64,000 nt of DNA from contig NZ_CP110821.1 of the NCBI RefSeq assembly GCF_034359465.1, positions 1 to 64,000 on the forward strand. Direction: 5' to 3'. Shown piece after piece: positions 8,645 through 18,213 of the stretch. A program made the position numbers and the translations under genes. Source of the stretch: Candidatus Bandiella woodruffii. GTDB taxonomy: Bacteria; Pseudomonadota; Alphaproteobacteria; Rickettsiales; Midichloriaceae. The notes under the pieces were generated by a model. That model did not search any database. It saw only the letters and a program-made list of their open reading frames with translations, and was not told the DNA's origin. The first letter of the stretch is position 1; each line of letters starts with the position of its first letter.

Positions 8645-8801
8645 AACTTTGTTGCATAAATACCGTAGGTAGGTTTTCTCGGTATTTTTTAAGCAATACG
8701 GATTGTCTTAGGCATCCCAATGCTTTTCATAATATTTAAAATTAGTAGTGATATTTTTGCTTCGTTTTGTTGACCTAAGAAATGTTGTGCTTTAAATTTT
8801 T
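8645..8801 (-). mobile_element. IS5-A left end with transposase C-terminus, truncated by IS1-A
   Basis: Starts with AACTTTGTTGCATAAATACC and encodes the terminal residues KAQHFLGQQNEAKISL through KTIRIA. An IS1-A copy begins at 8802. The rest of this IS5-A does not resume after that copy, so the junction has been rearranged since insertion. Confidence 0.8.
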
Positions 8802-9588
8802 GGGAGTGTTGCCATAAGATAGATAAGATGCTAAAATGAATATAGCGAGCAACAAAGAAAATAGAGATATGAATACAGAGTGTAAAAAATGCAGTAGCAG
8901 TAAATACGTTAAGAATGGTAATATTAGGGGTATGCAAAGGTATAAATGCAAAGAGTGTGGATGTAATTTTACAAGCACTAAATTAAGAGGCTGTTCGCCA
9001 GAGATGAAGGCTCTGGCAGTGTTATTGTACAGCATGAGAAAAAGTAGCTTTAGATGGCTAGGGAAATTATTTAAAGTAGCTCATACTAGCGTATATAAGT
9101 GGATAATACTGTATGCTAAAAAGATACCAAGACCAACAGTGCCGGAAGAATTGAGAGAAGTTGAAATAGATGAGATGTGGCATTTTGTAGATTCAAAAAA
9201 AACAAATTATGGATATGGAAAGCCTATAGTAGGGAGCTCAAGAGAGTTGTTGCCTGGGTGGTTGGTAAGCGTAACGTTACAACCTTTAGAAAATTGTGGA
9301 AAATCATAAGTAGAGATAATTGCACTTATTACACAGACGATTGGTCTGTTTATTCAGAGGTTATACCTCGCCATCAACATGTTGTTGGCAAACAACATAC
9401 ACTCTCAATTGAGTCCAATAACTCAAACACAAGGCACAGAATTGCAAGAATGACCAGAAAAACAAAGGTAGTTTCAAAATCTGAAGAAGTTGTCGATCTT
9501 ACGATTAAGCTCTGGGTACATTTTGAGGATAACAATAATTTCCTAAGTGAGCAGGGCAATTTTATATCTATCTTTGGCTAACACTCTG
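8802..9588 (+). mobile_element. IS1-A element, complete (copy 2)
   Basis: 787 bp and almost identical to the copy at 5471. The flanking octamers (AAATTTTT and AAAGTTAA) do not match, unlike copies at 5471 and 25254, so one flank was exchanged by recombination. Confidence 0.9.
8836..9581 (+). CDS. IS1-family transposase InsAB' (copy 2)
   Basis: Same two-frame structure as the copy at 5505, with an intact run of eight A's then C at 9195-9203. One visible substitution changes MEKSS to MRKSS, and another changes NCSYY to NCTYY. Confidence 0.88.
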
Positions 9589-9999
9589 AAAGTTAACACC
9601 TAATTCTCTGATAAAATCACAAAACTCCTTAAGCTCTTCTTGAGTTACCTCTTGGAGCGATGAAATTACCTCAAATGACAATTTACTTATGCTTTCTATA
9701 TTATTCAAATTTAAATCTGCTAATCCTTTACCAAATGTCTGGTATACCAGTTTAATTTTAATTAATTCTTTTAGCGTTATTTCTACTATGGCTTTACAAC
9801 TATGAACTTTTATTAGCTCATTTATTATCTCTATGGCGTCTAATAACTCCTCATCAGTTTGTGATTTGATATTAAGATTAAAATCCTTGCAAAACTTAAG
9901 TATATTAACTAAATCCTCTTCTTCTCTAACATTGTTATTTAGATCGAAGGAATCAAATATTGCATCTAACCTTTCCTCTATTGCCTCATTATATTCTGT
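9589..9999 (-). pseudogene. Fragment of an acidic helical protein, cut at both ends by IS elements
   Basis: Open minus-strand frame of about 137 residues, rich in Leu, Ile, Glu and Asn (EERLDAIFDSFDLNNNVREE, LLDAIEIINELIKV, EVTQEELKEFCDFIRELG). Its C-terminus runs into the IS1-A end at 9588 and its N-terminus into an IS1-B end at 10000, so the original start and stop are lost. It resembles in style the fragment at 53813-54138. No family is recognised. Confidence 0.5.
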
Positions 10000-10265
10000 A
10001 TTGCTAAGCAAACATAGCATACAATTGAGAAAGCTGCTATGATATGTACAATAATACTAATACAAATAAGGTTAGTATATGTCAGAAATAATATGTTGCA
10101 AATGCAGAGAAAGTAATTATTACAGATCTGGGAAAGTGAACGGGAAACAAAGGTATAAATGTAAAAGTTGCGGCTGTCATTTTACAATAAATGACAGAAT
10201 AGAGAAGTATAGCGTAAAACAAAAAATTGTAGCAATCGCGTTGTTTAAAAAAGGCCTTAGCTTAG
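10000..10265 (+). mobile_element. IS1-B element, 5' part with InsA-like reading frame
   Basis: Terminal sequence TTGCTAAGCAAACATAGCAT, then a reading frame from 10079 (MSEIICCKCRESNYYRSGKV, QRYKCKSCGCHFTINDRIEK, KQKIVAIALFKKGLSLDN) with the CxxC...CxxC zinc finger and the start of the helix-turn-helix. It is cut at 10265 by the end of an IS427-like element, so the transposase is not functional. Confidence 0.78.
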
Positions 10266-10316
10266 ATAATGTCGTCATGAGATTTTAAGCCAAAGAGATA
10301 AGCATCTAATCTGAAT
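10266..10316 (-). mobile_element. IS427-like right-end fragment, 5' exon of a group II intron
   Basis: 51 bases matching the terminal ATAATGTCGTCATGAGATTT of the IS427-like family. The group II intron begins at 10317. The IS sequence does not continue on the far side of the intron. Confidence 0.8.
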
Positions 10317-12183
10317 GTGCGCCGGGCATGAGGTAAGAGCAAAGGGTTCAAGTCCCTTATGGGCTGAGATAGAGCGGTCCATTAGCTGAGGCAAGGTTAA
10401 CTTCGTGAGGAGTTGGCTGAAGGAAGCTGACGGCAAAGTAAGGCTGAAACGAACAGAAACTTGGTAGTAGGCCGTTATAACTGGGCAACCTAGCATTAAC
10501 TGGAATAGCCCGCCTCTATGCGGAAGTGTATAGCGGTAAACCAAGTTCAGCCTTATGGAGGTCTTGCATCTTACCCCGGGAGGCCTTTTATCTAGCTTGA
10601 GTATAAGCTACTTTGCTAGCAATAGTAGAGGACAGGATAAAAGGAGTCAGCAGAAGGCATAGTACTTAAGAGAATCGGTACCTCTCTTGAGGAAGGCCTG
10701 AATTAGATTTGTTAGGTACTGGAATTTTAATTTTGGAGTTATATGGTAGCAAAAGATAGCAATACCATCCACGGATCAAATAGTGAAGGCAGTACTGGAG
10801 CTGTTGATCATGAGGCGCATAGAGTAACTTCAGCAATTAGAATACCCCAGGACCTTGCAAAAGATGTAATTGGGGATGTAGTTAAAACTGCAAATCTCAA
10901 AAGTGCCTTTAAAGCAGTAAAACGCAATAAAGGTGCACCTGGTATCGATAAAAGAACTATCAATGAAGTACAAGAGTCCTTAGATGAGATTATCCAAGAG
11001 CTCCAATCTTCAGTTATCAACGGTAAATATACTCCTTCCTGTGTTAGAGGAGTACAAATACCCAAGCCTAATGGTAAAACCCGTTTGCTTGGCATACCTA
11101 CAGTAATTGATAGAATGGTGCAGCAAGCTATAGTTCAAGTTTTATCACCTTTGTTTGATCCACACTTTTCGGACAATAGCTATGGATTTAGACCTAAGCG
11201 TTCTGCGCAAGGCGCTATGTCCAAAGCTAAAGAATTTGTAAAGTCTGGTAAATCATGGGTGGTGGATATGGACATAGAAGCTTTCTTTGATAACGTCAAT
11301 CATGACATTTTAATGTCTCTAATTGCACGCTCTATCTCTGATAAGAAGCTCTTAAAGCTGATTAGATCGTTCTTAAACGCAGGCATGATGCAAAATGGCT
11401 TAATGAGCAAGAGAGACCTAGGGACCCCACAGGGTGGACCGCTCTCCCCTCTTCTAAGCAATATCTTGCTTCATGAACTTGATAGAGAGCTTCATTTACG
11501 TAAGCACTCTTTCGTCAGATACGCTGATGATTGTAACATTTATGTTACTTCTAAGAATGCTGCACAGAGAGTACTTACATCTATAACGAAGTTTCTTAAC
11601 AGTAAGCTCAAACTTAAAGTTAATCTTACTAAAAGTGCTACTAGCTCTGTTCAAGACCGTAAATTCCTTGGATTTACATTGTTAACAGATGGCTCTGCTA
11701 TTATTGCTAGAGAATCTATATCTCTCTTCAAAGATAAGGTTCGCCTTATCACCAAAAGAAGTAGAGGTGTTAAATTTGATACAATAATCAGAGAGTTAAA
11801 TCAAGCTACGAGAGGCTGGTTTCACTATTTTAAGTGTTCCGACTTTCCAAAGCCTCTGTGGCATCTGGACGGTTGGATTAGAAGGCGTCTTCGTTCTTAC
11901 AGGATAAAACAGCGTAAAAGAAAATTCTCGATCAAAACTTTTCTAACTGCTCATGGTGTATCTCAGCGATCTAGCTGGTCACTTGCTTGCTCTAGAAAAG
12001 GTTGGTGGAGAAAATCTCTATCTCATGCTGCTCACCAGGCTCTCAATTTAAAGTATTTTGAGAGGAACAACCTATTTTCCATGTATACATCTTTTGTTAA
12101 ACACAAATCTGAAACCGCCGTATGCGACATCGCTTGTACGGTGGTGTGAGAGGGAGATTCAGCAATGGATCTCTCTACTCGAT
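10317..12183 (+). mobile_element. Group II intron, complete (copy 1)
   Basis: Starts GTGCGCCGGGCATGAGG, a typical group II 5' splice sequence, and ends near CTCTACTCGAT. The boundary is set by comparison with the other copies (1867 nt each at 26463-28329 and 60944-62810). The ~425-nt structured 5' region precedes a reverse transcriptase ORF. Near the 3' end, CCGCCGTATGCGACATCG pairs with CGCTTGTACGGTGG as the domain V hairpin, followed by a domain VI stem (GAGGGAGATTC/GGATCTCTC). Flanks do not match across the intron: IS427-like DNA on the left, exoprotein gene on the right. Confidence 0.92.
10743..12149 (+). CDS. ltrA: Group II intron-encoded reverse transcriptase/maturase
   Basis: 468 residues: an RT domain with KRNKGAPGIDKRTI, the GTPQGGPLSPLLSNI motif and the catalytic YADD (RYADDCNIYV), then a maturase X domain (QATRGWFHYFKCSDFPKPLW, WIRRRLRSYRIKQRKR). 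No C-terminal HNH endonuclease is seen. It helps the intron RNA fold and splice and copies it at new sites. The last codons overlap the domain V RNA hairpin, since the stop TGA lies inside its 3' strand. An ATG preceded by GGAGTTAT is used. Confidence 0.93.
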   Translation: MVAKDSNTIHGSNSEGSTGAVDHEAHRVTSAIRIPQDLAKDVIGDVVKTANLKSAFKAVKRNKGAPGIDKRTINEVQESLDEIIQELQSSVINGKYTPSCVRGVQIPKPNGKTRLLGIPTVIDRMVQQAIVQVLSPLFDPHFSDNSYGFRPKRSAQGAMSKAKEFVKSGKSWVVDMDIEAFFDNVNHDILMSLIARSISDKKLLKLIRSFLNAGMMQNGLMSKRDLGTPQGGPLSPLLSNILLHELDRELHLRKHSFVRYADDCNIYVTSKNAAQRVLTSITKFLNSKLKLKVNLTKSATSSVQDRKFLGFTLLTDGSAIIARESISLFKDKVRLITKRSRGVKFDTIIRELNQATRGWFHYFKCSDFPKPLWHLDGWIRRRLRSYRIKQRKRKFSIKTFLTAHGVSQRSSWSLACSRKGWWRKSLSHAAHQALNLKYFERNNLFSMYTSFVKHKSETAVCDIACTVV

Positions 12184-15100
12184 TTTATAGAAGAGAATGT
12201 TGAAATAAAAGGAACTATAAGATTAGAGAATAAAGGAAAATTAAAATTAAACCTTGGAGATTACAAATTAATTAATACAACTAGTGAAAACATAGAAGAA
12301 CTAGTCATTACATCTACTGATTCAGAAGATAATACAGGATTGATAAAAGATATAAGGTTAGATAGTGTTCTGATTAATAAAGGGGTGGTTAAGCTAAAAG
12401 GAAATAATGTAGTAGGCAAATTAAATATAGAAGAAACTCAGTTAGATTTAGATGAAAAATCTGAACTAGTAAGTAATGAAGTATTTATAAAAAGTATAAA
12501 TCGTGATTTTAATCTAATGGGGAAGATTACGGTTCAAGATTCTTTTATTTATAATGGCAAATGTATTACCTTAGATAAAGAAAGCTCAATAATAAGTAAA
12601 GATGGAAATATAGAAATAAGCTTACTAAATTGTAATTTGAGTCATAATGGATATATATGGTCAGGGAAGGATTTAAAATTAGAATTAGAAAAAGGATATT
12701 TAGCAAATAAAGGAATAATAGGAGCTGATGGAATAGGAAATATTTTGGTAAAAGAGAGTGGAGCTAAGTTAATAAATAGTGGCAGTATTCAAGGTGGAGT
12801 TGATTTTACCGTAAGGCTTGAGGCAAATGGAAAAGTAGAAAATGAAAAGGATGGAGTAATTAATGGGAAGGGAAATATTAAAATAATAGCAAATTCTATT
12901 ATCAATCAAGCAGGTGGAAAGATAAGTAGTGTAAATGGTATTGAATTAGATATTACAAAATTAATAAATAGTGGAGCGATATATTATAAAGAAGGTAAAC
13001 TTAATATTAGAGATGCACTTATTAATCATGCATTAATAATTGGAGAAGAATTAACTGATATTAAAATGGGAGGAAAGGGTGAGATTCATAATAATGAAAA
13101 TGCACGGATTAAGTTAGGAGGTAAAGTATATATTGGTGGCAATGACGATAAGAATATAAGTTTACTTAGAAATTATGCGGCAAGTATTGCAATCACAGGA
13201 GAAGAACTAACATTAAATGTTGATAAAATTGATAATTTAGCAAGAGAAGAAGGTTATAAAAAAGAAAAATATGATTGTATGATAGTAGATGCAGAGAATA
13301 AAGGAGCAACTTACTTTCATACTAGAGACATACAAACTATATCATATATAAAATATTCGAATATTAGATTAGAAGGTAACTCTGTTACAATAAATGGTAA
13401 GATTATAAATAAAAGCAGTTTATTCAGTATTCAAGGAAAGTTAGTTAATAACTCAAAAATTAGTATAGAAAACATAGCTAAAAGTCTTGTAATAGAAGAG
13501 CATAATATTAGTATGTTTTATTATTGGGAATATTACCCTGGAGACGAGTACATGGTTCCAGTCTCTAATGAGAAATACCTAAGAAATATAGGGGATGATC
13601 TAACAAAAAGGGGTAGACAATCAGATTTTATTTTAAAATTTAAATGTATAAAAGCTAGTACGGAAGCATATTTTAATGACAATATAATACAAACCACAGG
13701 AAGTAATAGTCAATTTGAGGCATTCTTTAAAAACCCAATTTTAGAAATAATTCTGAGAGGTCAAGAAGCGATCAGATATATAAATGAAGATGTGCAAACA
13801 AATAACAATTTTTATAACACAAGAAAAGGAACCACAATATATAAAACCTATCCTTCAACAGTAGCATTTACAGATGTAGAAGGAGCTAGGGTAGCAGGGC
13901 TTTCAAATTATGCAGTAGCAAAAAGTGAATTGTCAAAACTACTTGATGAGTTTAAGGATAATAGCAATGCACTGGTACCATATGATTTAAAATCACAGGA
14001 GATAGAAGAGTTTAAGCTATCAGCAATTGATATGATGAATAGTCTAAGGAAGGAAGGTTATGAAATAAGATTGGATAATGTATTTAACTTTGGTGGTCAA
14101 AGCAGTCAAGAAGCAAGATTTTTAAGATATTTCTTTGAGCAATATAATCCTGGGATTTACAAAGTAAATACACCAAATCAATTAGCAATAGGAGATGGGT
14201 CTTGCGGAGATAGTTGTGCACTTGCTGGTGATGGGACTGGGTTAGTTGCAAGTGGTGGATTAGTAACCAATTACATATTTGAAAGTATATTTGAGCTTCC
14301 AGGAATGAAACAAAAAGGAACTGCTTATTTACTGAAGGAATTGGGATATAGTACAGGTGATATTATACAAATACTAGCAGACCCTGATTATGAACATGAG
14401 GTATTAAAAAGAGCAATCTTTGATAAGTTAGGTAAAGCATATATATGGAATCATAAGAAGAATGATGATGAAGAGTTTGATCAATTGCTTAAGAATGCAG
14501 TCACAGCTAAAAGGGATTTAGGGTTAATACCAGGCATAGAATTAACAAGATGGCAACAAAGTGAGCTTGTGGATGCAATACTGTGGCCAGTAAAAGAAAA
14601 TATAAATGAAATTGAAGCATGGTCTTTAAGATTGTATGTAACAGAAGAGATACTTAAGGATGGTTATAGTAGTGCAACGATAGCACTTAAGGATACAACA
14701 TTAATTATAGATGAAGATGTATTTAATGGTGGATTGATAGATTCAATAGGAGATACATTTATAGAAGCAAGGAATATTTATCAGCTAAATCAAATTAAGG
14801 GAAGTGGTAGTTTAAATGTCGAGGCTAGAGGTAGCTTTATAATGGAAATGCTTGTGAAGGTGATTGAACAATATAGTAGTAACTCGCATAAAGTAAGCTA
14901 TGTGCCAATGAATAGTCCAGCAGTAGATTTGAGTGGAAGCTTTAAAGTAAATTCTAAAGGAAATATTGGTGTAAAAGGTGGAGAGATAAAAGCTAATACC
15001 ATTGCAATAGAATCAGGAGATAAGGTAATAGTTATACCAGCTGCAATATATAATAAATTATATTATTCATGGGGTGATGGGTATAGTAGAAGTGAGAGTT

Positions 15101-18100
15101 TAGAATATGAACTTGCTAGGATAATGGCAAGTGGAGATATAAAGATAGTAAGTCAAAATGGAAATTACTTATACTCACCAATAATTAAAACAGAAGGAGA
15201 ATTTGAGTTAGAAGCAAAGCTTGGGAAGAATGTAATAGAAGCAGTTGCGAATAAGTATATAAGTGAGAGATATGAAGATGATAGTTGGTTCGTGTTTAGT
15301 AGTGAAACATATTCATATAGTAGCATTACGAATATTATAAGACCTTTTATAAGTGCAGCTAAGAAAGTAGTATTTGGGTCATTAGAAGATACAGCAATAA
15401 GGGCAGCGATCATAACAACAAGCTCAATGGAGATTAAGACTGGAAAAGATGATATTGTTGGATTAATAAGCTTATTACCTGGTAAGAATATACTGCTAAA
15501 AGAAGAGTGGGGAGAAAGTGATTATGTAATAAGAAGCAAAAAATATGTTGGCAAATCAGTATCTGAGGAGATAGTTCCTACAATAATTCAAATTAATAAC
15601 GACTGTAAGGGGTTAGAAGATGAGAAAAATGTGGTTAAAACTATGGATGGAAAATGTGCCACATTTATAGGCTATGGAAGTGGCGGATGGTTACAGTTGG
15701 CAAGTAAGGTAGAGGCTGAGACGATAGAAATAAAAGCACCAAAAGGGATAAAGTTAGTGGCAGCACCAGAATTAGATTTTAGTTATGCGGCTGTAGATAA
15801 AAAAGGAATAGGCTTTGCATTTACATCAAATTCAAGAGAGCAAAGTGTAGGGCTTGGGATTAAGGTGAGTAAAAGTAGAGAGACGAGTGCGGAAGCAATA
15901 CATAGGGTCTCAAGTTTAGTAGGGCATTTTATAACACTAGATACAGATGAAACTATTTATACAGAAGGAGCGTATATAAAAGCAGAGGAAAAGTTAACAA
16001 CAAGATCTAAACTAGAAATACATGATGTGGTATATGATACTAAGACACATAGCCAAAGGAAAGTAGAAGGGTTTTTAGGATTGAAGTTAGGGATACAAAA
16101 TAGTATAGCAGGACTTATAGAAAGTGGTAAGAGTGTAGATAAAAGTATTAGGCAAGGTGGGAAAGAAGGAGCGATTAATACAGCATTTGCAGCATGGGAT
16201 GCATATAATACATTAATGGGTATAGCAGCAGGTGGAGGATTATTCCAAGGTGGAGTATGGTTATCTGCAAGTTATTCAGAAAGCAGTAATGAGTTAGATA
16301 AAAGAACAGTTAAGTTTACAACAATAGAAGTAGGAAAAGAAGAAGATGGAAAATTAAAAGAAGGCACATATGAAAGCACAAGTGAGGAGTTGAGATTAAA
16401 ATCAACACAGATCAAAGCATATGATGCATATTTTAATACAAATAAGCTAACTACAAATACAGCAAATAACGAAGAACATAGAAGATCACAAGGCGGTGGA
16501 ATAAATATCCAAGTTGGAATGAGTGGAACTGTAGGTTCAAATGTAGGTGGCAATACAGGAAAGCTAAATAGTGACGAGATAGTTCCTATTCATGCAGAAA
16601 TATATGTAACAAATAGATTAGAGTTAAAAGTAAAGGGACATGCGGATATCAAAGGTACATTTATAGAAGCAAAATCACTTGAAGCAAGCTTTGAGAGTTT
16701 AATATTGGAATCAGTAAAAGAGCTAGAAGAAAGCAGTGGTAGGAGCTTTGGATTATCAAAAGGATGGGGTAATAGTGTATCTAAGAACTATGGTGGATCA
16801 TTTGAAGTAAGTAGTGGTAAGAGAAATGTAGTAAGTAAGTTAACAAGGTTAGTTGGACAAGAAGATACAAATATAATAGTAGCACATGCGCTAGAGTTAA
16901 ATGGAGCAATGATAGCAAATGCTGAAGTAGATGAAGAAGGGAATTACAAAGATGTGGGTAATTTGATACTTACTGTAGGAGAGTTATTTGTGAAGCATGT
17001 ATACGATAGTGATGAGGGGCATACTCTTGGAGCAAGTATTAATTATATAACTGAAAACAAAGGAAGCGATGGAAAGATAAGTAAATACGGAGTTGTGATT
17101 GGCGGAAGAGATGGGGATGGATATACATTTGCGACAATAGGAAAAGGAGAAGTCAAATGTACAGAAAGTGAAGTTAATAAAGTATGTGAAATAGAAAAAG
17201 CAAATAGAGATGTAAGTAAGACAAGTAGCTTTGATTATAATTATAAAATAGAAACAATAAGAGCTAAGTTTAGCTCTTTAAATGAAGAAACAAAGAAGAA
17301 GGCAATAGAAAATCTAAAATCTGGAAAGTTCTTTGAGAATATTGCAACTAGCTTTATGGATGCAGTTGGTGAGGTTGGGGAAGCATTAGGTAATATATTG
17401 CCAAATAAAGAAAGCATCACACAAGATGAGAAAACTAAATTTAATCCCAAGGATCAAGTATTTACAAATAATAAATATGCAAGAAAAAATACTCTAGATG
17501 AATTATCAGAAATAGATCAAAAAATTTTAGAAAAATATCCAGAACTCAATGGTGATATATATAAAAAATTATCAATTATTAGATTAGCACATCACTTAGA
17601 AAGTAATAATTTGGTATTAGATAGAAATGGCGCAATTGATACAGCATATGCAGCAGTATCGAAGTATATGTCAGAAAATCCAGTGATTAGACCAGCAGCA
17701 TTGCCATTAGCGGCGATGGGAATTGGTCAGGCAATAAGAAGCTGTGCGACAAGTTCTGCATGCGTAAAAGCTGTTCTGGAAATTTCAATAGGAGCTGCAG
17801 CTTGGCTTGGAATTAAAATTACAACAGATAAGCTTAATGAAGAATCTTACAAAGATAGCAATGATGATATTTCTAAAGATAAGCAGCAAACTCAGCAAGA
17901 GCCAGGAACAGCAGTAGCCTCATCAGGAGCACCTGATCCTGATGATGACTTCGATCCTGATGAAGAAGAAAACCTAAATAATGAAAAATCTACTAATCAA
18001 CTTAATCAAGAAATAAAAAAAGGACAAGCTCCTAAAGAAATAAAAAGGGTCGATAAAGCTAATCCTTTTATAAAAGGACAAAAAACACATGTTCATTTTA

Positions 18101-18213
18101 ATAACGGTGCTGCTTTAAATAAAGATGGGACATGGAGAGAAGGATTTATAAAACTAACAAAAAAACAAAGATTATGGTTACAAAAAAATGGATGGAAATT
18201 ACCAAATGATTAA
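12184..18213 (+). CDS. Filamentous-haemagglutinin/CdiA-like exoprotein, 5'-truncated, with C-terminal toxin tip
   Basis: About 2009 codons follow the intron in an open frame; any ATG in that frame lies inside the intron (12058), so the true N-terminus, including the secretion (TPS) domain, is missing. The long middle part is made of repetitive beta-strand segments (ANGKVENEKDGVINGKGNIK, SGSFKVNSKGNIGVKGGEIK), as in FHA-type beta-helices. A change of composition occurs near residue 1930 (PDPDDDFDPDEEENLNNE). The final ~65 residues (KGQKTHVHFNNGAALNKDGT, RLWLQKNGWKLPND) resemble a polymorphic-toxin end module, perhaps toxin type 24. Such proteins deliver C-terminal toxins to neighbouring cells. 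A coupled gene follows. Confidence 0.75.
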   Translation, partial: FIEENVEIKGTIRLENKGKLKLNLGDYKLINTTSENIEELVITSTDSEDNTGLIKDIRLDSVLINKGVVKLKGNNVVGKLNIEETQLDLDEKSELVSNEVFIKSINRDFNLMGKITVQDSFIYNGKCITLDKESSIISKDGNIEISLLNCNLSHNGYIWSGKDLKLELEKGYLANKGIIGADGIGNILVKESGAKLINSGSIQGGVDFTVRLEANGKVENEKDGVINGKGNIKIIANSIINQAGGKISSVNGIELDITKLINSGAIYYKEGKLNIRDALINHALIIGEELTDIKMGGKGEIHNNENARIKLGGKVYIGGNDDKNISLLRNYAASIAITGEELTLNVDKIDNLAREEGYKKEKYDCMIVDAENKGATYFHTRDIQTISYIKYSNIRLEGNSVTINGKIINKSSLFSIQGKLVNNSKISIENIAKSLVIEEHNISMFYYWEYYPGDEYMVPVSNEKYLRNIGDDLTKRGRQSDFILKFKCIKASTEAYFNDNIIQTTGSNSQFEAFFKNPILEIILRGQEAIRYINEDVQTNNNFYNTRKGTTIYKTYPSTVAFTDVEGARVAGLSNYAVAKSELSKLLDEFKDNSNALVPYDLKSQEIEEFKLSAIDMMNSLRKEGYEIRLDNVFNFGGQSSQEARFLRYFFEQYNPGIYKVNTPNQLAIGDGSCGDSCALAGDGTGLVASGGLVTNYIFESIFELPGMKQKGTAYLLKELGYSTGDIIQILADPDYEHEVLKRAIFDKLGKAYIWNHKKNDDEEFDQLLKNAVTAKRDLGLIPGIELTRWQQSELVDAILWPVKENINEIEAWSLRLYVTEEILKDGYSSATIALKDTTLIIDEDVFNGGLIDSIGDTFIEARNIYQLNQIKGSGSLNVEARGSFIMEMLVKVIEQYSSNSHKVSYVPMNSPAVDLSGSFKVNSKGNIGVKGGEIKANTIAIESGDKVIVIPAAIYNKLYYSWGDGYSRSESLEYELARIMASGDIKIVSQNGNYLYSPIIKTEGEFELEAKLGKNVIEAVANKYISERYEDDSWFVFSSETYSYSSITNIIRPFISAAKKVVFGSLEDTAIRAAIITTSSMEIKTGKDDIVGLISLLPGKNILLKEEWGESDYVIRSKKYVGKSVSEEIVPTIIQINNDCKGLEDEKNVVKTMDGKCATFIGYGSGGWLQLASKVEAETIEIKAPKGIKLVAAPELDFSYAAVDKKGIGFAFTSNSREQSVGLGIKVSKSRETSAEAIHRVSSLVGHFITLDTDETIYTEGAYIKAEEKLTTRSKLEIHDVVYDTKTHSQRKVEGFLGLKLGIQNSIAGLIESGKSVDKSIRQGGKEGAINTAFAAWDAYNTLMGIAAGGGLFQGGVWLSASYSESSNELDKRTVKFTTIEVGKEEDGKLKEGTYESTSEELRLKSTQIKAYDAYFNTNKLTTNTANNEEHRRSQGGGINIQVGMSGTVGSNVGGNTGKLNSDEIVPIHAEIYVTNRLELKVKGHADIKGTFIEAKSLEASFESLILESVKELEESSGRSFGLSKGWGNSVSKNYGGSFEVSSGKRNVVSKLTRLVGQEDTNIIVAHALELNGAMIANAEVDEEGNYKDVGNLILTVGELFVKHVYDSDEGHTLGASINYITENKGSDGKISKYGVVIGGRDGDGYTFATIGKGEVKCTESEVNKVCEIEKANRDVSKTSSFDYNYKIETIRAKFSSLNEETKKKAIENLKSGKFFENIATSFMDAVGEVGEALGNILPNKESITQDEKTKFNPKDQVFTNNKYARKNTLDELSEIDQKILEKYPELNGDIYKKLSIIRLAHHLESNNLVLDRNGAIDTAYAAVSKYMSENPVIRPAALPLAAMGIGQAIRSCATSSACVKAVLEISIGAAAWLGIKITTDKLNEESYKDSNDDISKDKQQTQQEPGTAVASSGAPDPDDDFDPDEEENLNNEKSTNQLNQEIKKGQAPKEIKRVDKANPFIKGQKTHVHFNNGAALNKDGTWREGFIKLTKKQRLWLQKNGWKLPND

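Noticed and set aside
10317-10365. tRNA-like stretch with GGTTCAAGTCCC resembling a T-arm
   Set aside because: It lies in the 5' domain of the group II intron, occurs in every intron copy, and no acceptor or anticodon arms can be formed.
10275-10544. 89-residue minus-strand frame in the intron 5' region
   Set aside because: This region is structured intron RNA; the open frame reflects its GC-richer composition.
10808-11095. 95-residue antisense frame within the intron reverse transcriptase
   Set aside because: Present in every intron copy as a shadow of the RT coding frame; no ribosome-binding site or family signature.
12058-12183. ATG at 12058 as the real start of the giant exoprotein
   Set aside because: It lies inside the intron, out of frame within the RT gene and domain V; a protein starting there would be an artefact of the junction.
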